In this document: positions 1-7,065 of the stretch, in pieces
Layout of the letters: every line of letters begins with the position of its first letter
Position numbering within the stretch: the first letter of the stretch is position 1
Program-made: the position numbers and the translations under genes
NCBI GenBank assembly: GCA_964540515.1
Contig: CAZIMS010000009.1
Coordinates: 1-64,000, forward strand
DNA: 64,000 nucleotides
From: JAOAGA01 sp964540515
GTDB taxonomy: Bacteria; CALINM01
Reading direction: 5' to 3'
Notes under the pieces: model-generated
Seen by the model: the letters and a program-made list of their open reading frames with translations, nothing else
Database searches by the model: none
What the model was told of the DNA's origin: nothing

Positions 1-2
1 GT

Positions 3-80
3 CTTAGCTTAGGTATGAAGATACCCAACTGGGAGGAACAGTTGGCAAAACATCTTTCAGGTAAGATGGCAAAAGAATAA
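3..80 (+). CDS. C-terminal end of an unidentified protein (5' end outside window)
   Basis: An open frame enters from the left edge and ends at TAA 78-80. It reads as about 25 residues, including a PNWEEQL stretch, and finishes in MAKE. It is too short to recognise. Its frame is open to the edge and its composition is ordinary coding-like. It could also be chance, because 25 codons is not long. Confidence 0.4.
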   Translation, partial: LSLGMKIPNWEEQLAKHLSGKMAKE

Positions 81-90
81 TAAAAAAATC

Positions 91-120
91 TTGACAAGTA
101 GGAGCTCTATTTAATAGATT
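91..120 (+). promoter_or_regulatory. Possible sigma-70 promoter for the small secreted protein
   Basis: A perfect TTGACA at 91-96 is followed, after 18 bases, by TAGATT at 115-120. The start codon at 130 lies ten bases beyond the -10 box, so the predicted transcript would have almost no leader. The only Shine-Dalgarno-like motif nearby (TAGGAG, 99-104) is upstream of the predicted transcription start and would not be in the mRNA. Confidence 0.4.
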
Positions 121-129
121 ATTTATACT

Positions 130-504
130 ATGGTTAAGAAAATAATAGCATTTGTGGTAATGGCGGTTGTTATTAGTACACTATTTACTGGTTCTGCTCT
201 GGCAAGGGGGTTGGGTAGGCAGACACAAGGAGAGGTCGTATTTACTGATGCCCTATACGGCGCAGCAATAGGTGGTCTTATAGGTGTTGCTGCCTATGCC
301 GTTGACAACGATGAGTTTGGCAATAAGGTTGGGGCAGGAGTAATCATAGGTACCGTTCTTGGTCTTGCTTATGGTATTTATGAGACAAGGAGTTTTGTAG
401 AGATCAAAGGTAATAGGACTTATGTCTCCCTTCCAAAACCAGAGATTGAGGTAAAGGGTAAAGATTTAGTCTACAAACTTCCGCTTTTAAAAGCAGAGTT
501 TTAA
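130..504 (+). CDS. Small secreted glycine-zipper protein, function unknown
   Basis: This 124-residue protein has a clear signal peptide: positively charged VKK, a hydrophobic core, then an ALA cleavage site near residue 25. Residues about 43-77 form two glycine-rich hydrophobic stretches (GAAIGGLIGVAAYAV and GAGVIIGTVLGLAYGIYE), which resemble the glycine-zipper segments of outer-membrane-associated lipoproteins. There is no lipobox cysteine. The rest is polar and beta-like. It probably acts in the periplasm or on a membrane. I do not recognise a specific family. The ATG at 130 is chosen because it gives the intact signal peptide; no ribosome binding site is visible. Confidence 0.75.
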   Translation: MVKKIIAFVVMAVVISTLFTGSALARGLGRQTQGEVVFTDALYGAAIGGLIGVAAYAVDNDEFGNKVGAGVIIGTVLGLAYGIYETRSFVEIKGNRTYVSLPKPEIEVKGKDLVYKLPLLKAEF

Positions 505-513
505 CTAAATACA

Positions 514-596
514 GCCGAAGTGGTGGAATTGGCAGACACGCTATCTTGAGGGGGTAGTGGTGATGAACCGTGCGGGTTCGAGTCCCGCCTTCGGCA
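514..596 (+). tRNA. tRNA-Leu (anticodon GAG)
   Basis: The acceptor stem GCCGAAG (514-520) pairs with CTTCGGC (589-595), followed by discriminator A. The anticodon arm CTATC-TTGAGGG-GGTAG places GAG at the anticodon. A long variable arm and a GGTTCGAGTCC T-arm fit a class II leucine tRNA. CCA is not encoded and must be added after transcription. Confidence 0.96.
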
Positions 597-628
597 TTAC
601 TACGTTATAACGTTGCAACTTCTGTATT

Positions 629-1744
629 ATGACAACTTTTAATCCTACTTTGTTTCCCTTTTCAGCAATTGTTGGTCAGGAGCTGATGAAGACAGCCCTA
701 CTTTTGAATGTAATAGACCCAAAGATTGGTGGTCTTCTAATAAGAGGAGAGAAGGGTACTGCTAAATCTACTACCGTAAGATCTCTGGCAACACTTCTAC
801 CGCTAATTGAGGTAGTTTTTAGTTGTCCTTTTCATTGTGAACCAGATGATTATTTTTCAATGTGCGAGAGTTGTCGAGAGAAGTTTGATAAAGAGCTAAC
901 CTTTGATATAAAGAAGGTTTCAGTGAAGGTCATCAATGTTCCATTAGGGGTTACTGAAGATAGACTTTTGGGGACTATAAATATTGAGAAAATTTTAAAA
1001 GATGGAAAAAAGCATTTCGAGCCTGGCATACTGGCACAGGCAAATAGAAATATTCTATATATTGACGAGGTAAATCTTTTAGAGGACCATATAGTTGACG
1101 AGCTCCTTGATGTCGCCGCTATGGGAGTAAATATTGTAGAGCGAGAAGGAGTATCCTTTTCCCACCCCAGTAGATTCATTCTTGTGGGAACAATGAACCC
1201 AGAAGAAGGAGAGCTTAGACCTCAGCTTTTGGATAGGTTTGGACTTTCCGTAAGTGTCGAGACTATTAAGGATGAGTTTTTAAGGAAGGAAATTATAAAA
1301 AGAAGACTTTCCTTTGAGAATAATCCACAATCTTTTGTAAAAAAGTGGGCAAAAAAAGACAAAGAGATAGCAAAAAATATAGTTAAGGCAAGAAATCTTG
1401 TTAAAAAGGTGAGAGAAGAAGAGTGGGTTTTTGACATCATAGCTAAGATATGTATATCTGCTGATGTAAGCGGTCATAGAGCAGATAATGTAATCCTAAG
1501 ATCTGCAAAAGCTTATGCTGCTTTAATGGGTAGAAATTTTATCAAGACTGAAGATATTACCATCTCCTCAAGATTAGCTTTGGCACATAGGTTAAAAAAG
1601 TCTCCCTTAGAAGAAGAGAAGAGGGTTGATGATATTTTTAATAATATTCAGATTCTCGTCAAAGAATTTGAAGAGAAGAAAGATATTAAGGTCCCTTTAG
1701 AGTTTAAGGAAAAAAAAAACCTAAAATTACACCTTCCCAGTTAG
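629..1744 (+). CDS. ChlI-like AAA+ chelatase subunit (zero-frame product)
   Basis: The 371-residue zero-frame product is an AAA+ ATPase of the Mg/Co-chelatase small-subunit type. Walker A GEKGTAKST lies at residues 40-48 and Walker B ILYIDEVNLL at about 142-150. A four-cysteine cluster at about residues 66-82 (CPFHC then CESC) is an insert seen in cobalamin-type members. These ATPases drive metal insertion into tetrapyrroles together with a large catalytic subunit (CobN/ChlH), which is not in the window. The start fits the family N-terminus. The last seven residues after the A-run are probably frameshift-tail sequence. The same gene also appears to make a ChlD-like product (see 629-2568). Confidence 0.85.
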   Translation: MTTFNPTLFPFSAIVGQELMKTALLLNVIDPKIGGLLIRGEKGTAKSTTVRSLATLLPLIEVVFSCPFHCEPDDYFSMCESCREKFDKELTFDIKKVSVKVINVPLGVTEDRLLGTINIEKILKDGKKHFEPGILAQANRNILYIDEVNLLEDHIVDELLDVAAMGVNIVEREGVSFSHPSRFILVGTMNPEEGELRPQLLDRFGLSVSVETIKDEFLRKEIIKRRLSFENNPQSFVKKWAKKDKEIAKNIVKARNLVKKVREEEWVFDIIAKICISADVSGHRADNVILRSAKAYAALMGRNFIKTEDITISSRLALAHRLKKSPLEEEKRVDDIFNNIQILVKEFEEKKDIKVPLEFKEKKNLKLHLPS

Positions 1745-2568
1745 AAAATATCAAAAATGGTAAAGATTCTTTTATTTTAGATATCAATAACTGTCTTTCT
1801 TTAAAATTTCTAACCTCTGCTGAAGATTCTGGTAGAAGAAAATCAAAAAAGATTGGGACTGTTAAGGGAAGATTTTTTAAATCTGTTCCTTTAACTTATG
1901 AGTTTCCAAAGATATCTCCTGTCTCAACATTATTAAAATCTGCATTAAAAAAAGTTGAAAGAGGTTATTTTACCGTTAAAAAAGAAGATCTTATGTCTAA
2001 AGCTTTTACAACTAAAAGAAAGACATCAATTCTTTTTGTAGTTGATGCCTCTGGCTCCATGGGTGTAGAAGATGTTATGAGTAAGACTAAAGGGCTTGTC
2101 TTTGAGATACTTAAAGATGCCTATATTAGGAGAGAGAAGGTAGGGTTTATAACTTTTAGAGGAGTTATGGCAGAGTTAATCTTGCCTTTTACTAAAAGTG
2201 TCTTATTGGCAAAAAAGGAGCTTAGAAATATAAAAACAGGTGGAAAAACACCTTTATCTCTTGCTTTAAAAAAGGCCTATGAAGAGATAGATAAAGAAAC
2301 TATTAGAGAGAAAGATACTGATTTAGTAATGTTACTTTTTTCTGATGGTAGAGGAAATATTTCATTATCTGGAATGGATCCCTTCGAAGAGGCCCTTATC
2401 TGGGGCAAAAAGATATCTGAGAGAAACGTGAAAATCTTTGTTATTGATACAGATCCCACTTGGATAAACTATCCCTATGCAAAAGATTTAGCTAAAACTA
2501 TTAAGGCTAAATATTTTAAGTTAGAAGATGTGATAAAAGGTAATATTAGGTATATAATTTACTCTTAG
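629..2568 (+). CDS. ChlD-like chelatase subunit made by predicted -1 frameshift (AAA+ plus von Willebrand A domain)
   Basis: The frame carrying the vWA domain is open without a stop from 1708 through 2565, well upstream of any start codon. It continues from the ChlI-like frame exactly at an A-run. A -1 shift at 1714-1720 would join 364 zero-frame residues to 282 residues, giving a 646-residue protein. That is AAA+, then a charged linker, then vWA with a DASGS metal site at about 473-477. This is the domain order and size of ChlD/CobT-like medium subunits. Alternatives are a separate short protein starting at ATG 1993, transcriptional slippage in the ten-A run, or a disrupted gene or sequencing error. 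The vWA half is well conserved, which argues against decay. Confidence 0.75.
1714..1720 (+). promoter_or_regulatory. Predicted -1 ribosomal frameshift site (A AAA AAC)
   Basis: The zero-frame codons are GAA AAA AAA AAC. The heptamer A-AAA-AAC at 1714-1720 is a classical slippery sequence, and a -1 slip places the ribosome exactly in the open vWA frame (next codon CCT at 1720). The A-run is ten bases long (1710-1719). A Shine-Dalgarno-like TAAGGA (1705-1710) sits just upstream and could modulate slippage. No strong downstream hairpin is obvious. The zero frame stops at 1742-1744. Confidence 0.7.
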
Positions 2569-3860
2569 TTCTTTTTTCTGACTTTAAGCTTCAGCCCTTT
2601 GTATGCCTCAACGACAGCTTCTTCTCCTTCTGCTATCTGATCATTAGAGTAGGCAGACCACAGCTCCCCTTTAATTAAAAGCCATCCACCTTTTTCATTA
2701 ATTGGGGATTTGGCTACACCCTCTTCGCCAACAAGTCCTTCTGAACCGAGAGTGTTTTTTATCTTCATAATCTTTTTTAATGTTTTTAAAGCATATAGAA
2801 AGAGGGCAGTTAATAATACTAAAATAGGTAATAGCTTAAGTAACATATCCATAAGATTCAGCTCCTTAATATCAAAAAGCATGATAAAACCGATGGTTAG
2901 AGATATTATTCCACCAAAGGCAAGCAATCCATATGAGAGTATAAATGCTTCTAATATTATCAATGTTACTCCAATGATTACCATAATCAATCCTGCGAAG
3001 TTTGCCTCAAGTATCTGAAGGGCATATAAACCGAGGGTTAATAAAATTATTCCTATAACACCGGATACATAGCCACCTGGGTTTGAAAACTCATAGATTA
3101 GTGCGTAGATACCAAGTATCATCAAAATATAAGCAATGGTTGGATTTGCTATAATATCAAGAATTTTGTGCCTAAAGGACATTTCAAACTCAATAATCTC
3201 AGCATTCTTAGTATTGATAGTAATGTCTCCTTTAGATGTTTTGACAACTTTCCCATCAATTTTTCTAAGAAGTTCTGATTGGTCTTCTGCAATGAGATCA
3301 ATTAATTTATTTTCAAGAGCCTCCTTTTCAGTTAAGGATATGCTTTTTTCTACAGCATCCTCGGCTAACTTGATATTTCTATTACGCATCTCAGCTATTG
3401 ACCTTATAAAAGCCTTTGCATCTTCTGCAACCTTTTTAGTCATAACTGCATCTTTTTCACCACCGCCTATTGATACAGGGTGAGCTGAGCCTATATTTGT
3501 ACCTGGTGCCATTGCAGCTATGTGTGCAGCTAAAGTAATGAAAACACCTGCAGAGCCAGCCCGTGCCCCTTTTGGACTTACGTAAACTATAATGGGTATA
3601 TCGATAGACAATATATCCTTTACTATGGACCTCATAGAGGTCTCTAAACCTCCTGGTGTATCAAGCTCAATTATTATTGCTTTGGCGTCAATTCTTTTTG
3701 CCTTTTTTATTCCTTCCTTAATGAAGTCTTTCGTTGTTGGATTTATAGTAGTAGCAATAGACATTTTTAGGATTTTAATCTCCTGAGAAGCGAAAGTATT
3801 TGTGAATATAAAAAAAATAGATATAAAGATAAGCAAAAAAAACCATCTCATAACTGTCAT
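2565..3860 (-). CDS. nfeD: NfeD-family membrane serine protease
   Basis: This 431-residue protein starts with a signal/anchor segment (residues 1-24). A ClpP-like serine protease domain follows at about 28-215, with the nucleophile serine in AGSAG (Ser103) and the likely partner lysine at 142/143. Then come several membrane helices (about 233-365) and a C-terminal OB-fold NfeD domain (about 385-431). Relatives cleave the hydrophobic ends of membrane proteins such as stomatins and support membrane quality control. No stomatin partner gene is adjacent. The last four bases overlap the convergent chelatase gene. Confidence 0.9.
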   Translation of the reverse strand: MTVMRWFFLLIFISIFFIFTNTFASQEIKILKMSIATTINPTTKDFIKEGIKKAKRIDAKAIIIELDTPGGLETSMRSIVKDILSIDIPIIVYVSPKGARAGSAGVFITLAAHIAAMAPGTNIGSAHPVSIGGGEKDAVMTKKVAEDAKAFIRSIAEMRNRNIKLAEDAVEKSISLTEKEALENKLIDLIAEDQSELLRKIDGKVVKTSKGDITINTKNAEIIEFEMSFRHKILDIIANPTIAYILMILGIYALIYEFSNPGGYVSGVIGIILLTLGLYALQILEANFAGLIMVIIGVTLIILEAFILSYGLLAFGGIISLTIGFIMLFDIKELNLMDMLLKLLPILVLLTALFLYALKTLKKIMKIKNTLGSEGLVGEEGVAKSPINEKGGWLLIKGELWSAYSNDQIAEGEEAVVEAYKGLKLKVRKKN

Positions 3861-4147
3861 ATATATTATATTTTAAACTTTTTTCTGAAAAATGCAAAGA
3901 GCACCTTATTTATAGTATAAAAAAAGTAAAATACTACTTAATCATTTAGTTAAAAATGTAATAATTGTTATTAAATTAGTAGACTACTTCTCGAAATAAC
4001 CTAATTAGTAAAAACAAAGTAATTCTCTTTAAAAAAACCGCCAAAAAACATCTTATTTAATTATACATCTGATTTTACTATACTTTTTACGATAAATGAA
4101 AAATTAAAAAGATTAATTAAAAATAATTTTATCTGTTAATTATTTTA
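3861..4147. other. AT-rich intergenic stretch, no gene seen
   Basis: This gap between the divergent nfeD and the unknown gene at 4182 is extremely AT-rich. I see no open frame, RNA gene or strong hairpin in it. It should hold the nfeD promoter on the minus strand, but I cannot place that with confidence. Confidence 0.5.
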
Positions 4148-4175
4148 TTGCCTATACGTAAAAAAGCGGTATAAT
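4148..4175 (+). promoter_or_regulatory. Strong sigma-70 promoter placed for a leaderless transcript
   Basis: TTGCCT (4148-4153), a 16-base spacer and a perfect TATAAT (4170-4175) form a good promoter. The ATG of the downstream gene is at 4182, the seventh base after the -10 box. Transcription should therefore start at or within a base or two of the A of the start codon, leaving no room for a ribosome binding site. Confidence 0.75.
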
Positions 4176-4181
4176 AAACTT

Positions 4182-5489
4182 ATGAAATACATCAAAGCAC
4201 TTTTGTTTAGAGATTTACCTAAAAATATTTTGACTAACCCTTGCGGGTCAAAGACTGGTTTTAACTATTTATTTTGTAGAGCTAACTTCTTTTTTAACAA
4301 GATTAATAAGAGAAATTTCTTAATCTTGATTGCTTTTCTCTTTAGCTTTTATGTTTTAGTGGATGTCAAAATAGTTGATAATTACTACGGTCTTTTTTTA
4401 TTGAAGAAAGAAAGCGGCATTGGAGTAGAGGTTAGCAATGATCTATATCCCAATGACGCAAATAGATTGCTTTTTAAAATCGATTTAAACCCCTTTTATG
4501 AAAACGTTATAGTTAAAAACTTTACTGATAAGGACGAGTATCCCTTTTTGAGTTATGTATGGGATAAAAATAATGGAAGAGGGTTCGTAAGGAATTTGCT
4601 AAGCGAGAAAGAAAAGCTGCTTTATATATTCAGTAGGTATAAGGAAGATCCAAATGGAAACATCCCAAAAGGGCTTTTCCTGGGTGGTGAACTACCCATA
4701 ACGAGTTATAAAGAAAATAAGGATTTTTTCAATGATACAGGTATGGCATATTATGATGGGGTAAGGTGGTATCATGTTTGGTGTACTACCAACCAGGGTT
4801 TTACTTCTGTCCTTGATGCAAACACTTTATATCCACCTTCTCAATGGAAATTTTTGGGCTCCGAGATAGTTAAAAATGGTGGAAATAAGTTGGTTCTAAA
4901 AAGTAGCCACATTGCCTATGTTGATGCGACTCCTTTTGCTATTGATAGATATGTGTACTTTAAGGCAGGAGAGCCATATTTTATATTAGAGATGAACATT
5001 AAAAATATTGGAGATATGATTGGTGGCTTTTATTATATCTATGGTGATGAGCCCTGGATTGGTGACTACGGTTATTCTGAAGGAGATGTGGGATGGACAA
5101 AGGATGGTCTTATCTTGACGGAGAAAATGATTGATCCTAAAAAACATAATTTCGTAGGTTTTTATGATTATGGTAATGATTTGATAGGTGAACTTCACAA
5201 TTTTACAAATATAGCCAGTTTCTTAGAGTGGGAACCAAAAAATCCACCAAGTACAGTCTATTTTTCCAATCAGTTTGGGCTTGTTGACGAGAAAAAACCT
5301 CTTTCAGATCAACTTAACCGTATTGTTTCTTTGCAATGGGGGCCAATTTATTTAAAACCCGGAGAGATCTATAATCTTAAAATTGCAGTTGGTATGGCTA
5401 TTAGCGATGGCACTGCTAAAGTACCTTTTAAACCAATTGTTGATTTTTCATTGACTGACATAAGACAATCATCAAATAGAGTTTTTTAA
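4182..5489 (+). CDS. Unknown membrane-anchored extracytoplasmic protein
   Basis: This is a 435-residue protein I do not recognise. Residues 1-44 are basic and cytoplasmic-looking, 45-62 are one hydrophobic helix, and the remainder is aromatic-rich and beta-like, as in secreted carbohydrate- or surface-binding domains. It is rich in Trp, Tyr and Gly (for example DEPWIGDYGYSEGDVGW). No catalytic motif stands out. ATG 4182 is the only methionine before the hydrophobic segment and fits the leaderless promoter. A short imperfect hairpin (TTTGA...CCC TTGC GGG TCAAA, 4229-4252) lies inside the early coding region. It converges with the pseudopilin gene and overlaps it by four bases. Confidence 0.7.
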   Translation: MKYIKALLFRDLPKNILTNPCGSKTGFNYLFCRANFFFNKINKRNFLILIAFLFSFYVLVDVKIVDNYYGLFLLKKESGIGVEVSNDLYPNDANRLLFKIDLNPFYENVIVKNFTDKDEYPFLSYVWDKNNGRGFVRNLLSEKEKLLYIFSRYKEDPNGNIPKGLFLGGELPITSYKENKDFFNDTGMAYYDGVRWYHVWCTTNQGFTSVLDANTLYPPSQWKFLGSEIVKNGGNKLVLKSSHIAYVDATPFAIDRYVYFKAGEPYFILEMNIKNIGDMIGGFYYIYGDEPWIGDYGYSEGDVGWTKDGLILTEKMIDPKKHNFVGFYDYGNDLIGELHNFTNIASFLEWEPKNPPSTVYFSNQFGLVDEKKPLSDQLNRIVSLQWGPIYLKPGEIYNLKIAVGMAISDGTAKVPFKPIVDFSLTDIRQSSNRVF

Positions 5490-5860
5490 CTACTTCTGTC
5501 TATGTAGGCTATATTGTTTTTCCTATCGTATTTAAATCTTCTACCCCACGGGTCTAAAGGGTAACCTTCCGTATCGATAGGGGAAAAATCGAGAAATTTT
5601 TTCTTAAAAATTGTATTCTGATTCTCTATAAGCAGTTCTTCCTTTGTAAGTTCGTTTAAGTCTTTGGGAAACCTTTTTTTTTCCAAAAGAAAAATTGCAA
5701 TGGCCGTATTGATATTATAAACCTGCTCTTGTGCTAATCTCTCTTTACTTATGTTTTGAAGCTTACCATAATACCCCAAAAAAATACCTATAAGCAAAAT
5801 AATAAATATAAAGACAAGGGTATTTTCTAAAGAGATTTTACCTAATGAGTCTATCCTCAT
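5486..5860 (-). CDS. GspG-like pseudopilin
   Basis: Starting at ATG 5860 gives 124 residues. The start overlaps the gspF stop as ATGA, so translation is probably coupled; a longer frame back to 5884 is less likely. The N-terminus reads MRIDSLG then KISLE and a hydrophobic helix. This fits a prepilin peptidase site after the glycine, with the conserved Glu at +5, though position +1 is Lys rather than Phe. The C-terminal half has the YPLDPWGRRFKY motif typical of GspG-type major pseudopilins. It should form or cap a periplasmic pseudopilus driven by the adjacent GspE and GspF. Confidence 0.8.
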   Translation of the reverse strand: MRIDSLGKISLENTLVFIFIILLIGIFLGYYGKLQNISKERLAQEQVYNINTAIAIFLLEKKRFPKDLNELTKEELLIENQNTIFKKKFLDFSPIDTEGYPLDPWGRRFKYDRKNNIAYIDRSS

Positions 5861-7065
5861 TTCACAAATTTCACCATATCCCACATAGGAAGAAATACAC
5901 TTAAAGCAAGAAATAGAACCATACCAAATATAAAGATTAACAATATAGGTTCTATCATTGCGGTAAGATTTTTTATGGTATAATCAAGCTCACTATCGTA
6001 AAATTCTGATACCTTTTTAAGCATCTCGTCTAAAGCCCCTGTTTCCTCGCCTATCTGTATCATTTCCAAAGTTAAGGATGTAAAAATACCTGTTCTTGAT
6101 ACAGCATCTCCAAAGCTTTGACCTGAAAGGATATCTTTTTTTATATTCGAGATCTTCCTTTCGTAGACTACATTATTCATTACCTTTTGTAATAAATCTA
6201 GTATGTTCGTAACTACAATACCACTGGAGTATAAAAGAGAGAAAAATCTTGAAAACCTTACCATAATAATTTTAGTAGCAATCTCACTAATTATAGGAAT
6301 TTTTATTATTAAAGGGTCATAGATCTCGCGGCCTTTCTTCGTATTTTTTAAAAGAAGATAGATAATAATTAAAGACAAAAAAATTAAGGCTAAGAAATAC
6401 CAATATTTTGAAAAAAAAGTTGAGATACCAATTAGGATTCGTGTTGGCAAAGGGAGAGTAGTTTTAAAACCTCTATAAAGCTCAGCAAACCTTGGTATGA
6501 CAAAGGTTATTAAGATAACAATAGCAACGAAAATAGCTCCAATAACCATCTTAGGATATAAAGTGGCACTCTTTATTTTGTGTCGCAAATCTTCTTCTTT
6601 TTCTAAGTTTTCTGCTAATTTAAAGAGGATTTCAGGGAGGTTACCACTAATCTCACCAATCTGAACTGTTGCTACGTATATATCGTCAAAAAACTCTGGG
6701 AAAAGGGCTAAAGAGTTATAAAAGGTTCTACCTTTCTCTATAGCATCAACTATCTCCTCTAAGGCTGCTTTAAATTTTTTATTGTTTATCTGTGATATAA
6801 TAGCCCTTAAGGAACGGGTAATAGGGAGTCCTGCCTTTAACATAGTACCTAACTGTGTTGAAAAGAGGATAAGTTCTTTCTTTGTTATTCTACTGAATTT
6901 ATTGGCTATGGACTTTAGATCAAAGGTGCCTGTTAGGTTAATGGATATTGGTATTAAGCCCTGTGAATCTATAAAATTTAAGACATCCTCTTCAAATTCC
7001 GCTTCAAAATGCCCTTGAAAGACCTTTCCTGATTTATCTCTTGCCTTATAAAAAAATTTAGGCAT
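5857..7065 (-). CDS. Type II secretion / type IV pilus inner-membrane platform protein (GspF/PilC family)
   Basis: This 402-residue protein is of normal family length. It has two repeated cytoplasmic T2SSF domains (about 65-190 and 268-390), each followed by membrane helices (about 168-190, 218-238 and 372-395). Family members sit in the inner membrane and connect the assembly ATPase to pilin polymerisation. Its ATG overlaps the gspE stop by one base (TAATG), and its own stop overlaps the pseudopilin start, so the three genes form a tight operon. The sequence alone does not say whether the machine secretes proteins or builds pili. Confidence 0.92.
   Translation of the reverse strand: MPKFFYKARDKSGKVFQGHFEAEFEEDVLNFIDSQGLIPISINLTGTFDLKSIANKFSRITKKELILFSTQLGTMLKAGLPITRSLRAIISQINNKKFKAALEEIVDAIEKGRTFYNSLALFPEFFDDIYVATVQIGEISGNLPEILFKLAENLEKEEDLRHKIKSATLYPKMVIGAIFVAIVILITFVIPRFAELYRGFKTTLPLPTRILIGISTFFSKYWYFLALIFLSLIIIYLLLKNTKKGREIYDPLIIKIPIISEIATKIIMVRFSRFFSLLYSSGIVVTNILDLLQKVMNNVVYERKISNIKKDILSGQSFGDAVSRTGIFTSLTLEMIQIGEETGALDEMLKKVSEFYDSELDYTIKNLTAMIEPILLIFIFGMVLFLALSVFLPMWDMVKFVK

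Noticed and set aside
1993..2568. Treating the vWA part as an independent gene starting at ATG 1993
   Set aside because: The same frame is open for about 285 bases further upstream with coding-like sequence joining the A-run, and the ribosome binding site before 1993 is weak. A frameshift fusion explains more, though internal initiation cannot be excluded.
4229..4252. Intrinsic terminator or attenuator
   Set aside because: The hairpin TTTGA...CCC TTGC GGG TCAAA has a bulge, no T-run, and lies within coding sequence of the unknown gene.
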